A DNA stretch of 32,042 nucleotides, taken from positions 1-32,042 of the forward strand of contig JAUXWB010000215.1 of assembly GCA_030684475.1 (NCBI GenBank), written 5' to 3'. A program made the position numbers and the translations under genes. This DNA comes from Reyranella sp. Lineage in GTDB: Bacteria; Pseudomonadota; Alphaproteobacteria; Reyranellales; Reyranellaceae. Below the pieces are notes generated by a model. It saw only the letters and a list, made by a program, of their open reading frames with translations. It was not told where the DNA came from and searched no databases. Shown one piece after another: positions 15,600 through 22,069 of this stretch (position 1 is its first letter; each line of letters begins with the position of its first letter).

Positions 15600-17189
15600 A
15601 TGAAGATGCAGATGAACGCAACCGCCGCCGCATCACCGATCGATCTTGCAAGAACGGCCCCGTTCGTTCTGGGCACCACGACGGTGCGACCGTCGTCCTG
15701 CGAAATCTCGGGCACCGGGCAGACCATCCCCATGGAGCCGCGGGTGATGCAGGTGCTCGTGCTTCTCGCGCAACGCCACGGCGAAACCGTCACGCGCGAC
15801 GATATGATCGCCGCATGCTGGCGGGGGGTCGTCGTCGGAGAGGATGCAATCCAGCGCTGCATCGGACGGCTGCGAAAAGTCGCCGCCATCGTTGGCGGCT
15901 TTGAGATACAAACGCTCAGCCGGGTCGGATATCGATTGCGTGAGTTGTCCGACGCCGCGGGCGGCTCCTTTATTGCCGCCGATTCCAAGCGGGACGCGCG
16001 GCCGACGATTGCCGTTGTCGATATCGAGGTGTTCGGTGCCGAACCGGGCTTGAAAACCTTTGCGCAAATCCTTGCCCAGGACGTCAGCGCAGCGCTCTCG
16101 CTGAACCGGGATCTTCACGTCCTGGCGGTGAACGCAGCCGTCTCGCGGGTAGCGGCCACGAGGGAATTGTCAGGTGGGACCGAAGGCCCGGACGTCCGCT
16201 ACATCGCGCAAGGGACATTGCGGCGAATCGCGGAGCACCATCGCCTTACGGTTCAGTTGCTGGAGGCGGCAAACGCGCGCATCCTGTGGACTCACCGGAT
16301 CGACCTCGTCGAGGTTGAGAGCCCGTCCGACGACCTGGTGATCGACATCGCCGGACGATTTTCCACCGAAGTGATGCGCCGCGAAGCAGACCGGGCCCTG
16401 CGCAATGCCAGCGAGCTTACGGCCTGGGAGGCGGTCGTGCGCGCAAATACCGCCTATCAGCGCATTAGCCAGGAAAGCCTGCCCTTCGCCATCGCGGAAT
16501 CGCGTCGGGCGGTCGAACTGGACCCGGATTATGCCGCCGCTCACGCTGCTCTGGCCAACGGGCTGGCGGCAAGCTACGAGGTCGGCGGCGCGCGCGACCC
16601 GGCGCTCGCGGCGGAGGCCCAGTTCCATTGCGACCGCGCCTTGACGCTGGATTCAAACGACCCCGCTGTCCTGACATGGGTGGCAAATGCATTGAGCATG
16701 ACGACAAGGCCGCCAAAGGGGCTGGAGCTTGCGGTGCGGGCGGTCGAACTGGCGCCGACCAACCCGATCGCCCATCTTTATCTGGCGCGACGATACCTGT
16801 ATCTCGGCGAGGCGGAAATGGCGCTTGCCTGCCTGGCCGAGCATGAGCGGGTAGCTCCCCTGTTTCCGTGGCAGTACTTCATCGCCTTCAACAAATCGCT
16901 TGCCCACTTCATGGCGGGTCGGATGGACCAAGCCGCGATCGAGATCGACAAGGCGGCCCTCCTCAATCCCGACTACCCCTATACCTGGCTTGCCAAGACA
17001 ATCTTGGCCACGATGCTGGGACAGCCGGAGGAGGCACTGGGGGCAACCCATCGTCTGCGACAGCTGGAAGGCGAAAACTCGCTTGATCTGCAGATCGCCC
17101 GCATCGCGCACAGCTATCCCGATGGCCCCGTGCGTTCGGCACTGCAGGCCATGATCGGCGACTTATGGCATCGTGCGGCCGCACGTTGA
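15600..17189 (+). CDS. CadC/ToxR-type winged-helix regulator with TPR tail
   Basis: Transcription regulator of about 529 residues. The N-terminal OmpR/CadC winged helix is visible: MEPRVMQVLVLLAQRHGETVTRDDMIAACW, VVVGEDAIQRCIGRLRKVA, IQTLSRVGYRL. The middle domain (PTIAVVDIEVFGAE to TLRRIAEHHRLTVQLLEAANARILWTHRIDL) is the FlgO/TolB-like module usual in CadC-TPR regulators, and the C-terminus is made of TPRs (AVELDPDYAAAHAALANGLA and similar). No membrane helix is seen, so it is cytoplasmic. The start is uncertain: ATGs at 15567, 15600 and 15612 are possible and none has a good ribosome site. The 168-bp divergent spacer to the TPR gene should hold its operator. Confidence 0.85.
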   Translation: MKMQMNATAAASPIDLARTAPFVLGTTTVRPSSCEISGTGQTIPMEPRVMQVLVLLAQRHGETVTRDDMIAACWRGVVVGEDAIQRCIGRLRKVAAIVGGFEIQTLSRVGYRLRELSDAAGGSFIAADSKRDARPTIAVVDIEVFGAEPGLKTFAQILAQDVSAALSLNRDLHVLAVNAAVSRVAATRELSGGTEGPDVRYIAQGTLRRIAEHHRLTVQLLEAANARILWTHRIDLVEVESPSDDLVIDIAGRFSTEVMRREADRALRNASELTAWEAVVRANTAYQRISQESLPFAIAESRRAVELDPDYAAAHAALANGLAASYEVGGARDPALAAEAQFHCDRALTLDSNDPAVLTWVANALSMTTRPPKGLELAVRAVELAPTNPIAHLYLARRYLYLGEAEMALACLAEHERVAPLFPWQYFIAFNKSLAHFMAGRMDQAAIEIDKAALLNPDYPYTWLAKTILATMLGQPEEALGATHRLRQLEGENSLDLQIARIAHSYPDGPVRSALQAMIGDLWHRAAAR

Positions 17190-17203
17190 GCCACGTCAGA
17201 GCG

Positions 17204-17368
17204 CTACGACAGCAGCCCCAGGCTTCTGAAGCTCGCGTGACCCTTCCGCCCGATCACCAGGTGGTCGTGAATCGAGATGCCCAGCGCCTCCGCCGCCGCC
17301 TTGATCTCGCGCGTCATCTCGATGTCGTCGCGGCTCGGCTTGGGATCGCCACTTGGATGGTTGTGCAC
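17204..17368 (-). pseudogene. radC: radC C-terminal fragment, copy 2, with JAMM site
   Basis: The minus strand encodes [20 protein letters not shown] and continues through [20 protein letters not shown] to SFRSLGLLS and a TAG stop at 17204-17206. The metal motif HNHPSGD...PSRDD is intact, but everything N-terminal to Val at 17366-17368 is replaced by unrelated sequence (the frame upstream reads ALKSK where VILVHN-like text is expected). RadC is normally about 220 residues and only 54 remain. There is no start codon, so it is a truncated fragment at a likely island edge. Confidence 0.85.
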
Positions 17369-17562
17369 CTTGCTCTTCAAAGCTCCAACGAATTGATATC
17401 ACTAGGAAAACGTCTCAGGCTGGTCAGCGTTGGTGCCGGGGATTGGGGTATGTTTGTCGTGCACGATCGTGATCATCACTCTCGTTCACCTGTGTGCTCG
17501 ATGAGGCGCTTTAGGGCACGGCACGTCACGTTTTTCTACTCCAGGCATCACGCGCGCGACTG
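17369..17562. other. Junction segment between radC fragment and IS256 element
   Basis: About 194 bp without a recognisable gene. It has lower GC than its surroundings by eye and contains no terminator or promoter I can defend. Its last 8 bp (17555-17562) are the target-site copy of the insertion sequence. Before insertion it was contiguous with 18986-19129. Confidence 0.4.
17555..17562 (+). repeat. IS256 target-site duplication, left copy
   Basis: CGCGACTG directly abuts the left inverted repeat and is repeated exactly at 18978-18985 on the other side of the element. An 8-bp duplication is standard for this family. Confidence 0.85.
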
Positions 17563-17590
17563 GATCGTGCCCCATAGCGTGGTGTAGGAG
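17563..17590 (+). repeat. Left terminal inverted repeat of IS256-family element
   Basis: Begins GATCGTGCCCC and ends GTGGTGTAGGAG when read inward. It pairs with the right end at 21 of 28 positions. Confidence 0.85.
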
Positions 17591-17620
17591 CGGTGTCTCC
17601 GGGCAGCGTTGGCTGTCGGT

Positions 17621-18820
17621 TCAAGCTGCCAAGCTTGGCAGGCTGACGATGGGATCATCGCTCAGCGGCGCGATGGTTTCCAGACTCATGTAGCGAGCGC
17701 GCTGGACGGCCCATTCGTCGTTCTGTTCGAGCAGCAAGGCGCCGATCAGGCGCGTCACGGCATCTTCGTTGGGGAAGATTCCGACGACCTCGCTGCGACG
17801 CTTGATCTCGCCGTTGAGGCGTTCGAGCGGGTTGGTGGAGTGCAGCTTGGCACGATGCTGGGCAGGGAACCCCATGTAGGCCAGCACGTCGGCCTCGGCG
17901 TCATCCATCAGCGCCGCTAGTTTCGGCACACGCGGCCGGGCCTGGTCGGCAACCTCGCGCCACTGTTTGCGTGCCGCTGCCGTGTCGTCCTGGGCGAAGG
18001 CGGTACCGACCCAGGCCGAGACGATGCGGCGCTGGGTCTTGCCGGCGTAGGCCAAGGCGTTGCGCATAAAGTGGACACGGCAGCGCTGCCAAGTGGCGCC
18101 GAGGATCTTGGTGATGGCGGCCTTCAGCCCCTCATGGGCATCGGAGACCACCAGCTTGACGCCCCGCAAGCCGCGCCGAGCAAGCGAACGCAGGAACTCT
18201 ACCCAGAACGGCTCGGCCTCGCTGTGGCCGACGGTCATGCCCAGCACCTCGCGCCGGCCGTCGCTGTTGACGCCGACGGCAACGATCACCGCGACCGAGA
18301 CGATGCGGTGGTCGCGGCGGGCTTTGACGTAGGTGGCATCGAGCCAGATATAGGGCCACTCGCCCTCGATTGGCCGGTTCAAGAAGGTCTGAACCCGCTC
18401 GTCGATCTCGCCGCACAGCCGCGAGACCTGGCTCTTGCTGATCCCCTCCATGCCCATCGCCTTGACCAGATCGTCGACTGAGCGCGTGGAGATACCCTGG
18501 ATGTAGGCTTCCTGGACCACGGCGGTCAGCGCCTTCTCGGCCAGGCGGCGCGGTTCCAGAAAGGCCGGGAAGTAGCTGCCCTTACGCAGCTTGGGAATGC
18601 GCAGCTCCACGCTACCCGCCCGGGTCTGCCAGTCGCGCTCGCGGTAGCCATTGCGCTGGTTGCGCCGATCAGCGCTACGCTCGCCGTGACCGGCCCCGCA
18701 CAGACCATCGGTCTCCAGCTCCATCAGGCGCTGGGCGGCAAAGCCGATCATCTCTCGCAGGAACGTCGCATCGGAGCCCTTCTCCAATAGGGCGCGAAGC
18801 GCGATAGTGTCTTCGGTCAT
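17621..18820 (-). CDS. IS256-family transposase
   Basis: 399-residue mutator-type DDE transposase, full length and uninterrupted. Landmarks are [17 protein letters not shown] near the N-terminus, [24 protein letters not shown], and the catalytic acids D in [11 protein letters not shown] in [13 protein letters not shown] and E in [13 protein letters not shown]. The C-D2-H-like [11 protein letters not shown] also fits. The ATG at 18818-18820 has no strong ribosome site in the element's short leader. It catalyses copy-paste movement via a circular intermediate in this family. Confidence 0.96.
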   Translation of the reverse strand: MTEDTIALRALLEKGSDATFLREMIGFAAQRLMELETDGLCGAGHGERSADRRNQRNGYRERDWQTRAGSVELRIPKLRKGSYFPAFLEPRRLAEKALTAVVQEAYIQGISTRSVDDLVKAMGMEGISKSQVSRLCGEIDERVQTFLNRPIEGEWPYIWLDATYVKARRDHRIVSVAVIVAVGVNSDGRREVLGMTVGHSEAEPFWVEFLRSLARRGLRGVKLVVSDAHEGLKAAITKILGATWQRCRVHFMRNALAYAGKTQRRIVSAWVGTAFAQDDTAAARKQWREVADQARPRVPKLAALMDDAEADVLAYMGFPAQHRAKLHSTNPLERLNGEIKRRSEVVGIFPNEDAVTRLIGALLLEQNDEWAVQRARYMSLETIAPLSDDPIVSLPSLAA

Positions 18821-18949
18821 CGTGGTGGTCCTTTGGGTTCAGGTTGCTGGTCTCGACAACCCAACCCTACCCGGGATCACCGCGCTGGCCGCTGACCGGC
18901 CCGCCATCGCCTGACTCGTGGCGGTCGCTCAGGCGGGCCGATCATCGGC

Positions 18950-18977
18950 CTCCTACACCACCACTCGGGACACGACC
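18950..18977 (-). repeat. Right terminal inverted repeat of IS256-family element
   Basis: On the minus strand it begins GGTCGTGTCCC and ends GTGGTGTAGGAG. It matches the left repeat at 21 of 28 positions and is followed directly by the second target copy. Confidence 0.85.
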
Positions 18978-18985
18978 CGCGACTG
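18978..18985 (+). repeat. IS256 target-site duplication, right copy
   Basis: CGCGACTG, identical to 17555-17562 and directly adjacent to the right inverted repeat. Confidence 0.85.
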
Positions 18986-19129
18986 GGTCACAGATATTCG
19001 GCCTACTTCGACCTGTGCTCCGCAAGAGGTTGCAAGCTGCTCCTGCGGACTGAACGTGTCCCGTACGGCCGACAGAATTGAGCAACAAGGTCTTGCCGAC
19101 TGCGGCGCGCCCGACTAGCCGCCCTTCAT
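18986..19129. other. Spacer between IS256 element and E1-like gene
   Basis: 144 bp downstream of the E1-like stop. I see no gene and no clear terminator in it. A plus-strand reading frame runs across the restored target site from the left segment, but it matches nothing I know and is probably chance. Confidence 0.35.
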
Positions 19130-20506
19130 TCACGCTTTTTCGCTGGCCATGACGTAACCGGGATTGAGCGTGCTGAAGTCCTGCTGCGTCGGCACCGTGC
19201 TCCGGTATTCTACCGCCTTGAGATCGAGGTCGATTAATTCATGAACGGCACCGCCGTGCAGGAGGCGCAGTACTTCGCTTAAGGCAAGGGTTGCGGCCGT
19301 CGCGCCGACGAACGGTGCGCCGACGGCCTTGCCAGCAAGCAGCGTTACGCCGCAGCGATCGAGCGCACCGCTCGTGAGCAGACTTTGATAGGCAGGGCGG
19401 TCTTCGACCCGGTCGTCGCTCTGCGCGCCGCGCCAGATCTGCGACGCCGGCCGCGAGGCGGGCAGAGTATGCAGACGCACCGCACGGAAGTCGCGATGCC
19501 CCCGGCCCAATCCGGCCTCCACCACGAAGTCGAATCCAACCTGATCGAGCGCTTGGCGGCCGGTGCCATTGTCGAGCCCGCACAAGGCCACGGCGGGCTC
19601 ATCATCATGGCGTCGGAACGACGCATCGAAGAGCCGTTCCTGGATCGCGGTTGTGAAGCCTCGGCGCTCGGCCCAGGCGGCCATAGCGCGCGTCTTCTTG
19701 ATGTTGATCAGCGAGGCGTCGGTCAGGATCGACGTGCTTTCGGTCGAAGGTGTAATGGCGTCGATGTCCTGCAGGACCAAGCCGAGATCCTGCGGGCGGG
19801 CGAAGGGCAGGAGCCCGAGTGCCCACAGGTAGGCCTGGCCCAGATGGCCGAGACCGATGAGCCACAGCCGCGCTGGCAGGATCAAAAGGGTCGGCTCGGT
19901 GCGGGCGTCGGCAAGCCAGTCACAGGTGGGCGCCGGATCCCAGAGCGACAATCCTACCGCGCGTCGTCCTGCGACGCCGGTGTGACCGGAAACATAGAGA
20001 AAGGCTTCATTCACCGCGAGCGCAGCGGCGAGCATGGGCGCGAGCGCCATGACGGGCGCTGGCACCGGTGCGGCGTCGCCCGGTGCTGGAACGATGCCGC
20101 CGCGCCAGCCGGCGAATATGGCACGGATATGAAACGGGGCGCGCCGCGCGGACGGCGCTCCGCCGATCTCGATCACGGGAGTGCCGGCTGCCGGCTCCGC
20201 GATGCTGCCGCCGAGGGCCACAACCGCGTCGGCGAGCGTGGCGCCGAATGGAAGAGGGGAGAGCAGCGGCGTGTCGGGCAACGGCGCGACACTCACGCCA
20301 CCAAGGAACACGCGCCGGGCAAGCGCCACGGTCGTCAGGAGTGCCCCCTGATGGTGCCCATCGCGCGCGGCTTCTTCGCCAATACGCAGTGCAAGGCGGT
20401 ATCCAGCGAAGAGCGCCTCGGCCTCGGCGACGCTCGAGACGGCGCCGCTGTCGAGCGCGTGTTTGACCAAGCGGTGCAGCTTGTCGGCGGCAGTGAATGC
20501 AGTCAT
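19130..20506 (-). CDS. E1-like ThiF-family activating enzyme
   Basis: 458-residue enzyme predicted to adenylate the C-terminus of the Ubl encoded at 21453-21956 and pass it on as a thioester. After an N-terminal region of about 200 residues, the Rossmann ATP site is LWLIGLGHLGQAYLWALGLL (GxGxxG at 218-223). Acidic D247 and D249 follow in VLQDIDAITPSTES, then KKTRAMAAWAERRG. Cys385 in LDRCGVTLLAGKAVGAPFVGA is the candidate catalytic cysteine. The usual NLNRQ arginine region is replaced by TPSTESTSILTD, so this is a divergent E1. The ATG at 20504-20506 lies 7 nt after the JAB stop with TGAGG just upstream. It is the last gene of the conjugation operon. Confidence 0.85.
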   Translation of the reverse strand: MTAFTAADKLHRLVKHALDSGAVSSVAEAEALFAGYRLALRIGEEAARDGHHQGALLTTVALARRVFLGGVSVAPLPDTPLLSPLPFGATLADAVVALGGSIAEPAAGTPVIEIGGAPSARRAPFHIRAIFAGWRGGIVPAPGDAAPVPAPVMALAPMLAAALAVNEAFLYVSGHTGVAGRRAVGLSLWDPAPTCDWLADARTEPTLLILPARLWLIGLGHLGQAYLWALGLLPFARPQDLGLVLQDIDAITPSTESTSILTDASLINIKKTRAMAAWAERRGFTTAIQERLFDASFRRHDDEPAVALCGLDNGTGRQALDQVGFDFVVEAGLGRGHRDFRAVRLHTLPASRPASQIWRGAQSDDRVEDRPAYQSLLTSGALDRCGVTLLAGKAVGAPFVGATAATLALSEVLRLLHGGAVHELIDLDLKAVEYRSTVPTQQDFSTLNPGYVMASEKA

Positions 20507-20513
20507 GGCGGCC

Positions 20514-21032
20514 TCACAATCCGATGTGCAAGAAGACCCGGCGCGCCATGCTCGGCACGGTATGCCACCGCTTGTCGCCGAGATAGCGGTAGATGCCGAC
20601 CGACTCAGGCCGCACGGGTGGCCGCGCGAAGTTGGGCAAGATGAATGCAATGTGCCCGGCGCGCGAGATCATGGGGTGATCGCGGTCGGACCCGCTTTGC
20701 CCCGCGCCGCCGGGATGCACATGCACATCAGCAACGACGCTCATGCCGCGGCACTTGCAGATGTCCCAGAGCGCTCCGAAATGCCGGCCGTCGAAATGCA
20801 CGATGCCGGTGTCGAGCGCGTGCGGATCGAGATCGTCGTACAGGATGAAATTAGCGATCCGGGCGCGGCCGCCCACACGGTAGCCGAGCAGGAATGCGCC
20901 GCTTTCCCGGCTAGCGTTTCGGCCGCGCTCCCGCAGCTTTGCACATAGGCGTTGCCACAAAAACCATGAGCAGGAGATTTCATGCCGCGGCGCCCACAGC
21001 CGGGCAATAATCTGCGCAATTGAGAAGTTCAT
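20514..21032 (-). CDS. JAB/JAMM-domain isopeptidase
   Basis: 172-residue metalloprotease of the JAB/MPN+ family, predicted to process the Ubl precursor or remove it from targets. The Zn site is E43 in [10 protein letters not shown], then H104 and H106 in [15 protein letters not shown], with S113 and D116. The spacing between the second His and the Ser is one residue shorter than in AMSH or RadC. The ATG at 21030-21032 has GGAG about 9 nt upstream and is preferred to the longer frame to 21308, because the E2-like gene occupies that region. It overlaps the E2-like gene by 53 nt. Confidence 0.85.
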   Translation of the reverse strand: MNFSIAQIIARLWAPRHEISCSWFLWQRLCAKLRERGRNASRESGAFLLGYRVGGRARIANFILYDDLDPHALDTGIVHFDGRHFGALWDICKCRGMSVVADVHVHPGGAGQSGSDRDHPMISRAGHIAFILPNFARPPVRPESVGIYRYLGDKRWHTVPSMARRVFLHIGL

Positions 21033-21453
21033 GAACAAGCTCCAGGTACTGGTTGATGCCAGCGGCGGGCCGCCAGATTTTCGAGGGCAGCTCGTGCCGC
21101 CAGTTGTCATGCCCGGTGATGCTCTCGCGGTCACAGGGCAGGTAAAGCGCGGTGCCCTGCTTCCAGTCGGGACGGAAGACCGTGCCGAGCCGTCCGCCCT
21201 TGCTCCGCGGCCAGCGTGGGAAGGCCAGGATCGTACTTTTCTCGGGATCCCAAGGGCCACCCGTCGGCGGCTGCTGGGGGTAGCCGGCGCAGTTGAGGCG
21301 CAGCACATAGGCGCGGCCGTCTGCCGCGGTGATAGCGATCAGCGCGTGCGGCCAGGCGATGCCGACGAGGCGCCAGCGACCGTCCGCCTGTGCGAGGCGG
21401 AAGGCGGGCTTTCCGATATCGGCCCGGAAAGCCCGCTCATCCGGGAGGCTCAT
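20980..21453 (-). CDS. E2-like ubiquitin-conjugating protein
   Basis: 157-residue protein in the E2 slot of the operon. The E2-like region has [17 protein letters not shown] (like the YPxxPP strand of UBC folds) and [16 protein letters not shown], with Cys107 as the candidate active cysteine. The closing [13 protein letters not shown] helix also fits. It is very divergent, and the E2 assignment rests partly on gene neighbourhood. GGGAG precedes the ATG at 21451-21453, which shares one base with the Ubl stop (TGATG), so translation is coupled. Cys55 is an alternative active residue. Confidence 0.72.
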   Translation of the reverse strand: MSLPDERAFRADIGKPAFRLAQADGRWRLVGIAWPHALIAITAADGRAYVLRLNCAGYPQQPPTGGPWDPEKSTILAFPRWPRSKGGRLGTVFRPDWKQGTALYLPCDRESITGHDNWRHELPSKIWRPAAGINQYLELVHELLNCADYCPAVGAAA

Positions 21454-21956
21454 CACGCCGCTCCCGCACCGTTCACGCGCTCGTTCGGAACGAGGTCGAA
21501 GGCGATCTTGCACGCAGGGCACGCCGCGATGGTACCAAGATGCGTGCCCGGGTCGGGCCGATCCTTGGTGCCGGCGATCTGCAGCACGTGCTCGCCCGCC
21601 TCCTGCGGGGTCATGCCGAACTTGTGCTCGGCCGCCCACGTCTTGACCCGCGCCACGGTCGTGCCGGGGCCGAAGTTGTGGTGCACCGTCTCGCCGTTGA
21701 AGGTGACGGCCACCGCCACATGACGGCAGCGGTGCAGGTGGGCCTTGATGCCGGTCTGGCCGACGTGGTCGCGGAGCAAACAGCTCTCATCCACCGGCTC
21801 GTCGCGGTCTTCGAGGTAGATCAAGGTCTCATTGCCGAGACCGTGCTTTTCGATGATCGCGAGCTTGACGGCAGCGAAGCTGTGATCCGGATTGGCTTCG
21901 AAATGCGCAATCTCGCGGATTCCCTCGCCCTGGTAGAAGATGTCGATCGAAGTCAT
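21453..21956 (-). CDS. Tandem beta-grasp ubiquitin-like protein
   Basis: 167-residue protein with two ubiquitin-like beta-grasp units: roughly 2-76 ([20 protein letters not shown] to [10 protein letters not shown]) and 80-160 ([21 protein letters not shown] to [10 protein letters not shown]). It resembles the DUF2604-type bacterial Ubl and the ISG15-like BilA of Bil systems in layout. The C-terminus is VNGAGAA, so a cut after G163 would free a Gly end for E1. A CPAC pair lies at 146-149. The ATG at 21954-21956 is chosen because AAGGAG is 8 nt upstream; the GTG at 21965 has none. It is the first gene of the operon. Confidence 0.8.
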   Translation of the reverse strand: MTSIDIFYQGEGIREIAHFEANPDHSFAAVKLAIIEKHGLGNETLIYLEDRDEPVDESCLLRDHVGQTGIKAHLHRCRHVAVAVTFNGETVHHNFGPGTTVARVKTWAAEHKFGMTPQEAGEHVLQIAGTKDRPDPGTHLGTIAACPACKIAFDLVPNERVNGAGAA

Positions 21957-21962
21957 CAGTAA

Positions 21963-21986
21963 CACTCCTTGCTGGGATCAGGAGTG
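21963..21986 (-). promoter_or_regulatory. Hairpin covering the ribosome site of the Ubl gene
   Basis: CACTCCT (21963-21969) and AGGAGTG (21980-21986) form a 7-bp stem around a 10-nt loop. The Shine-Dalgarno of the Ubl gene (AAGGAG on the minus strand) lies in one arm, so folding would hide it. Confidence 0.45.
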
Positions 21987-22020
21987 CGGCCCGTTTGCCT
22001 TTCTCCGTCCCTTCAAGAGG

Positions 22021-22069
22021 AGATCGGAAAAAAGAGGGAAACCCGGAAAAGCCGTGCCGATCTTTTTTT
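22021..22069. terminator. Possible terminator between helicase and Ubl operons
   Basis: AGATCGG (22021-22027) pairs with CCGATCT (22057-22063), followed on the plus strand by a T-run (22061-22069 region). The loop is long (29 nt) and the run is on the plus side, while the genes are on the minus strand, so support is weak. Confidence 0.28.

Larger units (their letters stand above)
17563..18977 (-). mobile_element. Intact IS256-family insertion sequence (1415 bp)
   Basis: A complete element: 28-bp imperfect terminal inverted repeats at 17563-17590 and 18950-18977 (21 of 28 identical, ending in the perfect inner block GTGGTGTAGGAG), one full-length transposase, and an 8-bp direct target duplication on both sides. 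All parts are intact, so it may be recently inserted and active. It sits downstream of the E1-like gene and does not interrupt a recognised gene. Confidence 0.9.

Noticed and set aside
17165..17587. 140-aa plus-strand frame running into the IS256 left end
   Set aside because: Its first part is antisense to the radC fragment and the rest has no recognisable domain. The frame does continue across the restored IS target site, but I think that is chance.
17204..21032. Possible relation between the radC JAMM fragment and the JAB protein of the Ubl operon
   Set aside because: Both have JAMM motifs, but their flanking sequence differs (HNHPSGD against HVHPGGAGQ) and they lie on opposite sides of an island edge, so shared fold is enough explanation.
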